From the NCBI GenBank assembly GCA_945862215.1, contig CAMAXY010000024.1, forward strand, positions 1 to 38,462: a DNA stretch of 38,462 nt, read 5' to 3'. Shown piece by piece: positions 17,017 to 24,938 of this stretch. Positions within the stretch are counted from its first letter, which is position 1; the number at the start of each line of letters is the position of its first letter. The translations under genes and the position numbers were made by a program. A model generated the notes under the pieces. That model worked only from the letters and a program-made list of their open reading frames with translations. It did no database searches and was not told the origin of the DNA. This stretch comes from Singulisphaera sp. GP187 (lineage in GTDB: Bacteria; Planctomycetota; Phycisphaerae; Phycisphaerales; SM1A02).

Positions 17017-17877
17017 ATGTCACTTGTCAACGAACTCATTGAAGCAGGAATTCACTTCGGTCAACGCAGATCGAGTTGGAATCCAAAGATGGCTCCCTAC
17101 ATTCAGGGTGTCAAGAATCAAATTCACATCATCGACATCCGCGAGACAATCAAGGGTCTCCTGTTGGCGAAGAAATTCATTTCCAAGACTGTCAGCGAAG
17201 GCAAAGATGTGCTCTTCGTCGGCACCAAGCGCCAAGCACGCAGCGCGATCGAAACACATTGCGCATCTTGCCAAATGCCATACATCACGGAGCGTTGGCT
17301 CGGTGGACTGCTGACCAATTTCCGAACTGTGCGCGATCGTTTGAAGCGCCTTGAGGAACTTGAAGCACTCGTCGCGACTGGCGGCATGAAGAGCTATTCC
17401 AAGAAGATGGAATCGCAACTGAGCCGAGAGTTGAAGAAAATTTATCGCAATCTCAATGGCGTTCGTGCCATGACGAAACTTCCATCTGCCCTCGTCGTCG
17501 TCGACGTCAATCGCGAGATGAATGCAGTGCGCGAAGCAAAAAACCTTGGAATCCCGACGATTTGCTTGATCGACACCGATGGCGATCCAGACTTTTCGGA
17601 CATCCCAATTCCAGGAAATGATGACTCGATGCGATCGATCGACTTGATCATTCGCGAACTCACCGCATCTGTTCAAGATGGCAAGACGCAACGACAAACA
17701 TCGGCAGCAACAAGCGCACCTGAAGCTGGCGAGGATTCCGATGCTCCATCACCTCGACGACGCAGCGTTCGAAGTCGATTCCGCGTTGACGAAAATGGTG
17801 GCGGTCTGACCGACGGCGCATCGATGGAATCTGCAGCAGCGGCACCATCAGCACCTGTGACAACCGACCCGGCCTGA
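17017..17877 (+). CDS. rpsB: Small ribosomal subunit protein S2 (uS2)
   Basis: S2 binds the head-body junction of the 30S subunit and is needed for S1 association. The 286-residue protein starts at ATG 17017, eight nt after AAGGA; an upstream in-frame extension to 16912 is not S2-like. Landmarks are ELIEAGIHFGQRRSSWNPKM, IHIIDIRET, VLFVGTKRQAR, ERWLGGLLTNFRT and the C-terminal IPGNDDSMRSIDLIIREL. About 50 residues follow the usual end, rich in Ser, Ala, Pro and Arg (SPRRRSVRSRFRVDE); similar tails occur in several phyla. It heads the rpsB-tsf operon, 31 bp before tsf. Confidence 0.97.
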   Translation: MSLVNELIEAGIHFGQRRSSWNPKMAPYIQGVKNQIHIIDIRETIKGLLLAKKFISKTVSEGKDVLFVGTKRQARSAIETHCASCQMPYITERWLGGLLTNFRTVRDRLKRLEELEALVATGGMKSYSKKMESQLSRELKKIYRNLNGVRAMTKLPSALVVVDVNREMNAVREAKNLGIPTICLIDTDGDPDFSDIPIPGNDDSMRSIDLIIRELTASVQDGKTQRQTSAATSAPEAGEDSDAPSPRRRSVRSRFRVDENGGGLTDGASMESAAAAPSAPVTTDPA

Positions 17878-17908
17878 TCTCTATCAAACATCTGTAAAGG
17901 AGAACATT

Positions 17909-18712
17909 ATGGAAACTGTAAACATTGACGCGAAGGTTGTCATGGCACTTCGAAATTCAACAGGGCTTGGTTTCGGCGATTGCCGAAGCGCGCTGGTCGA
18001 ATCCGGAGGAGATCTTGCAAAAGCTGAAGCGCTTTTGCGTGAACGCCTCAAGGGAAAGATGGACACTCGAACCGATCGAGCCGCTGGCGAAGGTTGCATT
18101 GCAATCGTGATCCAACCTGCCAAGGCTGCGATCATCGAAGTCCGTGCTGAAACCGATTTCACAGCGAAGAACGAAGAGTTCCGCGAACTTGCCAAGGAAT
18201 TGGCGACGATGGCGGTTGGTACGGCTGCCGGAGCCGTCGCAATGACGGCTGCGATGACGGCACGACTGGATACGACTCGAATCAAGACGGGCGAGAATAT
18301 TTCGTTTGCTCGCGGTACACGCCTCGATGGCGGAGCGTTCGGGATGTATCTCCATCACGACGGCAAGCTTGGCGTCCTGTTGCAATTCGAAGGCGATATG
18401 CCAGAGGATTTGGCCACTGGAATCTGCCAGCACATCGCTGCGGTCGTTCCAACTCCCCTCTCGGTCGACGAAACTGGATTGCCAGCCGAACTCGTTTCCG
18501 AAAAGCGCGAAGAAGCCAAGAAGGAAGCGGAAGCATCGGGCAAGCCACCGCAAATTGCAGAGAAAATGGCTGAAGGAAAGCTTCGTAAGTATTTCGAAGA
18601 GACCACTTTGATGGGACAGAAGTATGTGAAGGATGACAAGAAGAGCATCCGCGAGTTGCTTCCAAAGGGCGTGACGATCAAGGCATTTGTTCGAATGCGC
18701 GTCGGAGCCTGA
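17909..18712 (+). CDS. tsf: Elongation factor Ts
   Basis: EF-Ts is the nucleotide exchange factor for EF-Tu. The 267-residue protein has the N-terminal UBA-like domain (VVMALRNSTGLGFGDCRSAL), the diagnostic ETDFTAKNEEF segment that inserts into EF-Tu, and one long C-terminal dimerisation region with IAEKMAEGKLRKYFEE and LMGQKYVKDDKKSI. A strong AAAGGAG lies eight nt before ATG 17909. The classical TGL-x-DC-K form of the UBA motif reads TGLGFGDCR here. The gene follows rpsB as in most bacteria, and the transcript ends at the intrinsic terminator at 18802. Confidence 0.97.
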   Translation: METVNIDAKVVMALRNSTGLGFGDCRSALVESGGDLAKAEALLRERLKGKMDTRTDRAAGEGCIAIVIQPAKAAIIEVRAETDFTAKNEEFRELAKELATMAVGTAAGAVAMTAAMTARLDTTRIKTGENISFARGTRLDGGAFGMYLHHDGKLGVLLQFEGDMPEDLATGICQHIAAVVPTPLSVDETGLPAELVSEKREEAKKEAEASGKPPQIAEKMAEGKLRKYFEETTLMGQKYVKDDKKSIRELLPKGVTIKAFVRMRVGA

Positions 18713-18744
18713 TTGAAGCCAACGATTTGAAGTGAACGAGTTTG

Positions 18745-18806
18745 AAATCCAAGCGCCATTAAATCCAAGCGCCATTAAATCCAATCCCCATTAAATCCAA
18801 GCCCCA
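18745..18806. repeat. 16-bp tandem repeat, nearly four copies
   Basis: AAATCCAAGCGCCATT occurs at 18745-18760 and 18761-18776. A variant lies at 18777-18792 and a truncated fourth copy at 18793-18806 runs into the terminator stem. The repeat is untranslated, between the tsf stop and its terminator. Confidence 0.9.
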
Positions 18807-18829
18807 CGCAAATGTGCGTGGGGTTTTTT
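18802..18829 (+). terminator. Intrinsic terminator of rpsB-tsf
   Basis: CCCCACGCA and TGCGTGGGG form a perfect 9-bp stem with an AATG loop (18802-18823), followed directly by six T. This is a textbook rho-independent terminator 90 bp after the tsf stop. Confidence 0.95.
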
Positions 18830-18847
18830 ATGGCATCAACCCCCTGT

Positions 18848-18891
18848 TTACGGGCAGATCGGAGTGCTGCAACCTTACGATTTGCCCGTAA
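18848..18891. repeat. Inverted repeat upstream of dacB
   Basis: TTACGGGCA (18848-18856) and TGCCCGTAA (18883-18891) are exact reverse complements separated by 26 bp. TGCCCGT recurs at 18895-18901. The elements lie in the dacB upstream region and could be an operator or a hairpin; nothing decides between these. Confidence 0.45.
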
Positions 18892-18897
18892 GAATGC

Positions 18898-18921
18898 CCG
18901 TCGCAAGGTCCGTCGCAAGGG
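18898..18921. repeat. 12-bp tandem duplication
   Basis: CCGTCGCAAGGT is followed directly by CCGTCGCAAGGG, two copies differing at one base. They lie between the rpsB-tsf terminator and dacB. Confidence 0.75.
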
Positions 18922-18996
18922 GGAGTAAGTCGGCAGATCCAGACTCACTCACATTTTTCTAATACTTCAGGTCGTTGCGCCGATAAGAACACTCCA

Positions 18997-20586
18997 ATGC
19001 AAGCCGAAGTTTCCCGCGTTCTCCATTCACAAAAATCAACTTTCACCCTGACTTGCGCTGTGTTTGCTGCGATGACGGCATCGACGCTCGCAATGGCGAT
19101 TCCCTCGTGCAATCAACCCGCACATCAACCCGCAACCTCTGCCCCACGCGACATCGCTGCCGCCATTCGATCCGAAGTTAATTCGCTTGGACTGAAGAAG
19201 GCGGTGATCGCTGTCAGCGTCCGCGATTGTGCGACGGGATATTCGGTGATTTCGCTCAACGGCAACGAACCTATGACACCTGCGAGCAACATGAAATTGC
19301 TCACCACTGGCGCGGCACTGCTGGGACTTGGGCCAGACTTTGTCTTTCGCACTCGAGTCCTGCGAGATGGTGACCGCTTACTCATCGTCGGTGATGGCGA
19401 TCCTGCGCTGGGCGACCCTGAGTTACTTGCGGAATCCACATATGTTGACGCATGGGGCGTCGCACATACTGGAATGACCATCGATGACCTGCTTGCGAAA
19501 TGGACGAAAGCAATCAAGGCGAGTGGCATGACGCGCGTCAGCGAAATTATCGTCGACGACCGCATATTCTTGCGCGAGGGACCTCATCCGCTCTGGCCGA
19601 AGGATCAACTCGACGAAGGATATTGTTCGCCTCCGTCTGGGATGAATTTTCACGGCAATGGTCTTTGTGTGAAAGCTTCGCCCAATCCTGGTCATGCGCC
19701 CACAATCACATCAATGAGTCCTTCGGCACCGTGGCTGAAGATCGTCAATAAAGGAACAAGTCGTACTGGCAAGAACGATCGCAACACGATGTGGATTGCG
19801 CGGCAACCAGAGACTGGCGAACTGACAATTTTTGGCAATGTGAAGATTCCGTATGTCGTACCAATCACTGTCGGCATCGGAGATCCTGCAGCATTTCTTG
19901 CGCAGTGCGTCGCGCACCGACTGATCGCTGCGGGCATTCCCGTTCAGAGCACACGACTTGCTGCGGCGAACGATCCCGCGCCAAAAGGAACCGCCGTTGG
20001 ACCCGTCCTGCAAACACCGTTGGCAACAGTCCTCACGCACTGCAATGTTGAGAGTCAGAATCTCTATGCCGAAAGTTTGATGAAGCGACTCGCGGCAAAG
20101 ATCGCCGGCGCACCAGGATCTTGGGCGAATGGATCGATTGTCATGAAGAGCGCGCTCGAGGCGAACATAGGCGAGAGCGCGAAAGAGTTCGTGATCTCCG
20201 ATGGCTCTGGACTTTCTCGCGGCAATCGTGTGACGGCCGATGGCATGACGGCGTGGATCACTGCGCTTGCGAATAATGCGGCAATTGGCTCGATTTTCAT
20301 AGACAGCCTTGCAGTCGGCGGAAAGTCAGGAACCGTTCGCAAGCGAATGAAAGACATCGATCCCGCTGTCGCCACAGTGCAGTGCAAAACGGGATACATC
20401 GATAAGGTGAGTTGTCTTTCTGGGTTCGTCACTGCACGCGATGGAACACGATATGCATTCAGCGTGCTTGCGAACAATCTCTGCGAAGTGAATTCGGTCG
20501 GCAAGGCGAAAAAACTACAAGAACGCGTCGCGAAAGTGATCGCAGATTCGCTCAGCGCACGACCAAAGCCCGCCCTGGGCGGTTGA
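18997..20586 (+). CDS. dacB: D-alanyl-D-alanine carboxypeptidase/endopeptidase (PBP4 type, S13)
   Basis: This peptidase trims or cuts peptidoglycan cross-bridges in the periplasm. The 529-residue protein starts with a signal sequence (hydrophobic core TLTCAVFAAMTASTLAMA). It has the class-C penicillin-binding triad: SNMK (Ser97, Lys100) in PASNMKLLTTGAAL, the second motif region SDGSGLSRGN from residue 401, and KTG at 464-466 in CKTGYIDKVSCLSGF. The large insertion domains between motifs one and two are typical of S13. Its presence supports a peptidoglycan wall, as now accepted for planctomycetes. A Cys at the end of the signal region (AIPSC) raises but does not prove lipidation. No Shine-Dalgarno is evident. 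It stands alone after the rpsB-tsf terminator. Confidence 0.93.
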   Translation: MQAEVSRVLHSQKSTFTLTCAVFAAMTASTLAMAIPSCNQPAHQPATSAPRDIAAAIRSEVNSLGLKKAVIAVSVRDCATGYSVISLNGNEPMTPASNMKLLTTGAALLGLGPDFVFRTRVLRDGDRLLIVGDGDPALGDPELLAESTYVDAWGVAHTGMTIDDLLAKWTKAIKASGMTRVSEIIVDDRIFLREGPHPLWPKDQLDEGYCSPPSGMNFHGNGLCVKASPNPGHAPTITSMSPSAPWLKIVNKGTSRTGKNDRNTMWIARQPETGELTIFGNVKIPYVVPITVGIGDPAAFLAQCVAHRLIAAGIPVQSTRLAAANDPAPKGTAVGPVLQTPLATVLTHCNVESQNLYAESLMKRLAAKIAGAPGSWANGSIVMKSALEANIGESAKEFVISDGSGLSRGNRVTADGMTAWITALANNAAIGSIFIDSLAVGGKSGTVRKRMKDIDPAVATVQCKTGYIDKVSCLSGFVTARDGTRYAFSVLANNLCEVNSVGKAKKLQERVAKVIADSLSARPKPALGG

Positions 20587-20594
20587 TTTGTCAA

Positions 20595-20948
20595 TCAAGT
20601 CGCAGATGGCGGACGAAACGCCAATTGCGCTTCTTCAACATCTGCGTACATCTCGAACAAGCTGTCCAGCTTGGTCATACGCACGATCTGCACAATCGAA
20701 CCTTTCAGTCCGCATAATTTCACCTCGCCACCAACGCTCTTGCTGCGAGTGTGAAGCAGCAGCAACGATCCAAGCCCGATACTTGAGATGATTTCTAACT
20801 TCGAGCAGTCCACGATGATGTTGCGAACTCCACCTTTGACAAGTGCGGTGACTTGTTCGGAGAGTTGGCCAGCAGTTGACGCATTCAATCCTCCGTCCGC
20901 ACGCAGGATCATCAAGTCGCCAACAACTTCGATTGCATACATCTCCAT
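20595..20948 (-). CDS. STAS-domain protein, anti-sigma factor antagonist type
   Basis: This 117-residue single STAS domain resembles SpoIIAA/RsbV antagonists, which bind anti-sigma kinases when unphosphorylated. The phosphorylation loop reads IISSIGLGSLLLL; compared with the usual DSSGLG, the Asp is replaced by Ser and the second Ser by Ile, while the Ser that is normally phosphorylated appears kept. VDCSKLE and GGEVKLCGLKGSIVQIVRMT match the strands around it. Its Shine-Dalgarno AAGGAT overlaps the last codons and stop of kdsD, with 4 bp between the genes, so translation is coupled. No kinase or sigma factor lies nearby. A role in general stress signalling, or as a lipid-asymmetry (MlaB-like) STAS protein, is possible. 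Confidence 0.85.
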   Translation of the reverse strand: MEMYAIEVVGDLMILRADGGLNASTAGQLSEQVTALVKGGVRNIIVDCSKLEIISSIGLGSLLLLHTRSKSVGGEVKLCGLKGSIVQIVRMTKLDSLFEMYADVEEAQLAFRPPSAT

Positions 20949-20952
20949 CTGT

Positions 20953-21966
20953 TTATCCTTCTACAACTCGCATTGCGATCAAGTCCTGAACATCGACTAA
21001 ACCCACGGGTTTTCCAGCCAAATCGACAACTGGAATTTCGTCGAGTCGTTTTTCCTGAACCAGCCGAACTGCATCGCGCACCAGTGCATCAACAGTCAGG
21101 CATGTTGGCCGAGCGGTCATCACGGTCGAGACCAGAGAATCGAGCGCTTCCAATCCGCCGCCATTGACGAGTCGTCGCAGATCACCATCGGTAAAGATTC
21201 CAGAGAGACGACCATCGGCGTCGACGAGCATGATCGCACCTGCGCGGCGACCTTCGCCAGCAGCCGCGAGCGCTTTGCGAACCGTCACCGAATCTGAGAC
21301 GACGGTCAAGTTATTCCCAACGCGAAAGCGAAGTGCTTCCGTGATTTGACGAAGTCCCGCTCCAAGCATTCCACCTGGATGATGACGATGAAAATCGTCT
21401 GCTTGAAAGTTGCGTCTGCGAGCGAGAGCCAACGCGAGCGCATCCCCCGCTGCCAACATCGCCGTCGTGCTTGCAGTTGGCGCGAGATTCAACGGACATG
21501 CCTCAACGATGTCGCCAACAGAAACATGTGCATCGCAGAGTCGAGCGAGATTTGTGGTCGCTCGGCAGGAAACACCGATGCGCGCAATACCGTCCGCCTT
21601 CAGATGGAGGGCGAGATCGATCACTTCCGCCGTCTCTCCGCTGTACGAAAGCAGGAGCGCGATATCGCCTTCTCGCATTCGACCGAGGTCGCCGTGAACG
21701 GCTTCGGAAGGATGAATGACGTGCGAAGGTTGTCCTAAACTTGCAAGAGTTGCAGAGATTTTCGCGCCGATCAAGCCAGATTTTCCCAGTCCAGCGACAA
21801 CCACGTGACCGGTACATGATTCAAGAAGGTCCAGCGCACGAGTCCATCCAGTGCAATCCGAGGATCCGCCGCGCAGTCCACGAGCCATCGATCCAAGTGC
21901 AGTCGATTCTGCCTCGATGACTTCCGCCAAGAAGGCGAGTTCGGATGTGCCGACTGGGGCTTTCAT
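20953..21966 (-). CDS. kdsD: Arabinose-5-phosphate isomerase (KdsD/KpsF/GutQ family)
   Basis: KdsD interconverts ribulose-5-phosphate and arabinose-5-phosphate, the first step to Kdo of lipopolysaccharide. The 337-residue protein has an N-terminal SIS domain (VVAGLGKSGLIGAKISATLASLG, with HPSEAVHGDLG and LLLSYSGET) and the active-site region ACPLNLAPTASTTAMLAAGD. The linker DDFHRHHPGGMLG follows, then two CBS domains (about residues 205-337; LVDADGRLSGIFTDGDLRR and IPVVDLAGKPVGLVDVQDL, both cited as landmarks). Start ATG 21966 is chosen; a longer frame would cross the divergent scpA start. Length and order match E. coli KdsD. It supports a Gram-negative outer membrane with Kdo. Confidence 0.94.
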   Translation of the reverse strand: MKAPVGTSELAFLAEVIEAESTALGSMARGLRGGSSDCTGWTRALDLLESCTGHVVVAGLGKSGLIGAKISATLASLGQPSHVIHPSEAVHGDLGRMREGDIALLLSYSGETAEVIDLALHLKADGIARIGVSCRATTNLARLCDAHVSVGDIVEACPLNLAPTASTTAMLAAGDALALALARRRNFQADDFHRHHPGGMLGAGLRQITEALRFRVGNNLTVVSDSVTVRKALAAAGEGRRAGAIMLVDADGRLSGIFTDGDLRRLVNGGGLEALDSLVSTVMTARPTCLTVDALVRDAVRLVQEKRLDEIPVVDLAGKPVGLVDVQDLIAMRVVEG

Positions 21967-21996
21967 TCTGGCTAGGTTAGCGGATACTCTGCGCCG

Positions 21997-22836
21997 ATGG
22001 CACTGCAAGATGATTATGAAGTTCGCCTCTCTAGTTTTCAGGGACCGCTGGACCTTCTGCTCTTTCTTGTTCGTCGATCAGAAGTCGATATCTCCGACAT
22101 TCCGATTTCGATGATCACCGAGCAATATTTCGGATTCTTGAAAAACATTCACCGAGTCGATGTTGAACTTGCAGGAGAATTTTTGGTGATGGCGGCAACG
22201 CTTGTCGAAATCAAGAGCAGAACACTTGCGCCGCGGGCACCTTCGCAGATTGATACGACTGGAGAAAACCAACGTGAGGCTGCTGATCCACGCTTCGAAC
22301 TCGTGCAGCAACTTTTGGCATATCAACAGTTCCGTACCGCAGCCGGTGCGCTCGATCGACTGCGACTTGAAAGTGCGCGTAGATATGTTGCGGGTTCACA
22401 TGGCGGCGGGATGATTCCCGACACCGAGGAAAACGAATTTTCCGTCGAAATCGAAGATGCACATGTGCTCGATTTGGTCGAATCTTTCGAGCGGATCATG
22501 CAATCGGTGGACATCTCTCGCTTGGGGGATCATCGCATTGAATATGACGACACGCCGATCAGTTTGCATCAGGCGGATTTGGTTGATCGCCTTGCGCACA
22601 GTGAGCGTCGACGCATGACGATGCAGCAGATTTTTACTGGAAGATCGCGCGGCGAAATGATCGGACTCTTTCTTGCACTGCTGGAATTGGCGCGACAACA
22701 ACAGGTTGCAGTGCGACAAGATGATGGAGATGCCGACATTGAAATCGAGCTTTTACAATTGAGCCCAGAGCCCGGAACCGAAAGTGTGGCGCCGGTTCTT
22801 GACACTCAAATTGCTGCGCAAGAAAGCGCGGACTAG
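21997..22836 (+). CDS. scpA: Segregation and condensation protein A
   Basis: ScpA is the kleisin of the bacterial SMC-ScpA-ScpB condensin and bridges the SMC heads. The 279-residue protein opens with the classic kleisin start YEVRLSSFQGPLDLLLFLV. This is followed by DISDIPISMITEQYF and the helix ELAGEFLVMAATLVEIKSR. The C-terminal winged helix includes MTMQQIFTGRSRGEMIGLFLALLELARQ, cited in part as landmark: SRGEMIGLFLALLELARQQ. Such proteins average about 250 residues. It diverges from kdsD with 30 bp between start codons. A stand-alone scpB is expected elsewhere, because none lies downstream here. Confidence 0.94.
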   Translation: MALQDDYEVRLSSFQGPLDLLLFLVRRSEVDISDIPISMITEQYFGFLKNIHRVDVELAGEFLVMAATLVEIKSRTLAPRAPSQIDTTGENQREAADPRFELVQQLLAYQQFRTAAGALDRLRLESARRYVAGSHGGGMIPDTEENEFSVEIEDAHVLDLVESFERIMQSVDISRLGDHRIEYDDTPISLHQADLVDRLAHSERRRMTMQQIFTGRSRGEMIGLFLALLELARQQQVAVRQDDGDADIEIELLQLSPEPGTESVAPVLDTQIAAQESAD

Positions 22837-22842
22837 ACCAGA

Positions 22843-22874
22843 GTCAAAGTGAGTATCAAAGTGAGTGTCAAAGG
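22843..22874. repeat. 12-bp tandem repeat, about 2.7 copies
   Basis: GTCAAAGTGAGT (22843-22854), ATCAAAGTGAGT (22855-22866) and a partial third copy follow the scpA stop by 6 bp and end just before the convergent hpnA stop. Confidence 0.85.
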
Positions 22875-22881
22875 GCCAGTT

Positions 22882-23865
22882 TCAAATCCAACCCTCTTGT
22901 CGATACCAATTCACTGCATCGCGGGTGGATTCTTCGACTGATCGAGTTTGCAATCCAAGTTCTTTCAAACTTGCAGATGGATCAAATGACATCGTGCGTT
23001 TGGTCAGGCGAACACCAGTGACCGTCGCCATGGGTATTCGATGCGAAACGGTGTCAGCCCATAATTCGCTGAACCAACCAGCCGTGAGCGCCAGTGCATA
23101 CGGAACTCTTCGTCGCGGCATCGGGCGATTCGTCATTGTTGCAAGCAATTTCAGCCAATGAACCAGACGGGTGTTATGCCCGCCAATCAAATATCGAATA
23201 CCCGGGCGACCACGATGCATCGCGCGAACCAATCCATCTGCGGCATCGCGCACATCGATCAAGTTGAAATGACAATCCAAATATGCGGGAACTTTTCCGC
23301 GACAGAACGCCACCGCCAAGCGTGTGGGAGGAGTTTGCTTCCTGTCTCCAGGACCAATCGGAAGTGTTGGGCTACACACGATTACAGGCGCACCCTGCTG
23401 CGCAAGTTCGAACGCAGCACGCTCTGCGCGAAACTTGCTGAGGCAATAAGGACCAATCATGTCTTGTTCGCAAAAGCGCACGCTTTCCACGGCGCCACCC
23501 TTGGAATTCGCAGATGTCAAGATGCTCTCGGTGCTGACATACACGATACGTGTTGCACCAGCGTCCAGCGATTCTCTCATCACTTGCACAGCACCTACAT
23601 GATTGATCGCGTCGTACTCCTTACGATTTCGCCGCCACAAATTAGGGTCGGCTGCGAGGTGATAGACAGAATCGCAACCTCGAACGGCTTGGCGCACTGC
23701 TGCTGTATCGCGAATATCAGCGCGCACAAGTTCGATTTTTTGTAGCGGCAGATGATCGACTTGCGCACTTGGATGCTCCAAGACACGAACAGGTTGATTG
23801 TCCCGCACTAATTGATGCACAAGATGCGATCCAATAAATCCGCCGCCACCGGTGACAAGGATCAT
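22882..23865 (-). CDS. hpnA: HpnA-like hopanoid-associated sugar epimerase (extended SDR)
   Basis: This 327-residue NAD-dependent epimerase/dehydratase has the Rossmann motif VTGGGGFIGSHL, VYHLAADPNLWRRN, a catalytic YCLSK (Tyr-x-x-x-Lys) and YVSTES upstream of it. The run SPTLPIGPGDRKQTPPTRL followed by GKVPAYLDCHFNLIDVRD is characteristic of the HpnA group, from memory of the family. HpnA lies in hopanoid clusters of many bacteria and is thought to act on the sugar-derived side chain. Other extended SDRs, such as 3-beta-HSD-like or dihydroflavonol-reductase-like enzymes, share much of this, so the symbol is provisional. Its ATG follows the TAA of the PanE-like gene with no gap, and shc lies about 11 kb away. 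Confidence 0.72.
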   Translation of the reverse strand: MILVTGGGGFIGSHLVHQLVRDNQPVRVLEHPSAQVDHLPLQKIELVRADIRDTAAVRQAVRGCDSVYHLAADPNLWRRNRKEYDAINHVGAVQVMRESLDAGATRIVYVSTESILTSANSKGGAVESVRFCEQDMIGPYCLSKFRAERAAFELAQQGAPVIVCSPTLPIGPGDRKQTPPTRLAVAFCRGKVPAYLDCHFNLIDVRDAADGLVRAMHRGRPGIRYLIGGHNTRLVHWLKLLATMTNRPMPRRRVPYALALTAGWFSELWADTVSHRIPMATVTGVRLTKRTMSFDPSASLKELGLQTRSVEESTRDAVNWYRQEGWI

Positions 23866-24867
23866 TTAGAGAATCCCTTGTGGAAGATTTGTAGCGAGTT
23901 GATGTAGATGCGCATGCGCTGGAGTGATTCGATCGCGCGATATTTTTTCGACAAGCGCAATGACTGCACGATTTATTGGGCAAGAAAAATCGCCAGCAAG
24001 TCTGACGAGATGTCCGTTATACGCGTCAATTTCCGTGCGGCCGCTGCCCATATCTGGACTCATCGAACAGTATGTCCCCCGAAGCGATGGACGGAAAAAA
24101 ACGCCCATCAACTTTGGAAGAAGCGGCGTGCGAAGAATTCGCATCACGGTGTTTGGATGAAACGGACCAATGGTTTCCAGCGAGACACCAGCATGTCGCA
24201 AGATGGAATAATTTTCGCGCAGCAATGCAAAGAACAATCTTTGCGCCAGCGGATCAATGAGCAATTGTGCGTTGTCAACGCCTGCACTTGCGGCAAGAGG
24301 TGAGATTGCGGCGTTGTACATCAGCTTCGTTGCTTTGAAGGGCTGAATGTTTGCAACACTTTCTATGGAGAACACATTCCCCTGCTTCAACGCACCAGCA
24401 AGCATTTGGACTTTTTCTTGTTGAGCCGCAGAAACATTTTTCCTGGGACCAATATGCAGTGCACCTGCACGAGTGATGCGCGTGACTGGCCGGTCCGGCG
24501 CGCACTCCGAGACAAACGAAGCGATGGCTTCCACCGGGTGATTCTTCGCTTCAAGTTCAGGCTCATATCCATTTTGAATTGGAATCACAGGCTCGAAATT
24601 CGTAATGCGAGTAAAAACCTCGGCGTTATCAAAGGTTTTCACGCACAACAAAATGGTGGTGTCCGCTGGCTGCGTCCAGTCTTGGAATTGAACAAAGCTT
24701 GCACGCGTGGTGATTGCGCCATCAACCGACATCCCATCGCTCTGACCTATGCCCACCTTGTGCGGGTTCGAATCGACCATGGTCACAGTCCATCCGGCAC
24801 GCACGAGGCACACACCTGCCGCAATTCCAATTCCGCCTGCGCCAAGAATGTGTACTGAAGAATTCAT
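23866..24867 (-). CDS. PanE/ApbA-family ketopantoate reductase-like protein
   Basis: This 333-residue protein has the two-domain layout of 2-dehydropantoate 2-reductases, which make pantoate for coenzyme A with NADPH. The N-terminal motif is VHILGAGGIGIAAGVCLV; LLCVKTFDN carries the strand after which ketopantoate binds, VIPIQNGYEPE follows, and KATKLMYNAAISPLAASAG contains the conserved catalytic Lys. GRTEIDAYNGHLV near the C-terminus matches the conserved Glu region. Many PanE homologues act on other 2-oxo acids or in secondary pathways. Here it is directly fused in an operon (stop next to start) with hpnA, so a role outside pantothenate synthesis is possible. No Shine-Dalgarno is obvious before ATG 24867. 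Confidence 0.82.
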   Translation of the reverse strand: MNSSVHILGAGGIGIAAGVCLVRAGWTVTMVDSNPHKVGIGQSDGMSVDGAITTRASFVQFQDWTQPADTTILLCVKTFDNAEVFTRITNFEPVIPIQNGYEPELEAKNHPVEAIASFVSECAPDRPVTRITRAGALHIGPRKNVSAAQQEKVQMLAGALKQGNVFSIESVANIQPFKATKLMYNAAISPLAASAGVDNAQLLIDPLAQRLFFALLRENYSILRHAGVSLETIGPFHPNTVMRILRTPLLPKLMGVFFRPSLRGTYCSMSPDMGSGRTEIDAYNGHLVRLAGDFSCPINRAVIALVEKISRDRITPAHAHLHQLATNLPQGIL

Positions 24868-24938
24868 AATTGCAATGAAGCGTGGCTCTTTACCCTTTTC
24901 TGTCGAAGCTCAACTCAATCGATGAGTGAAAACACTCT

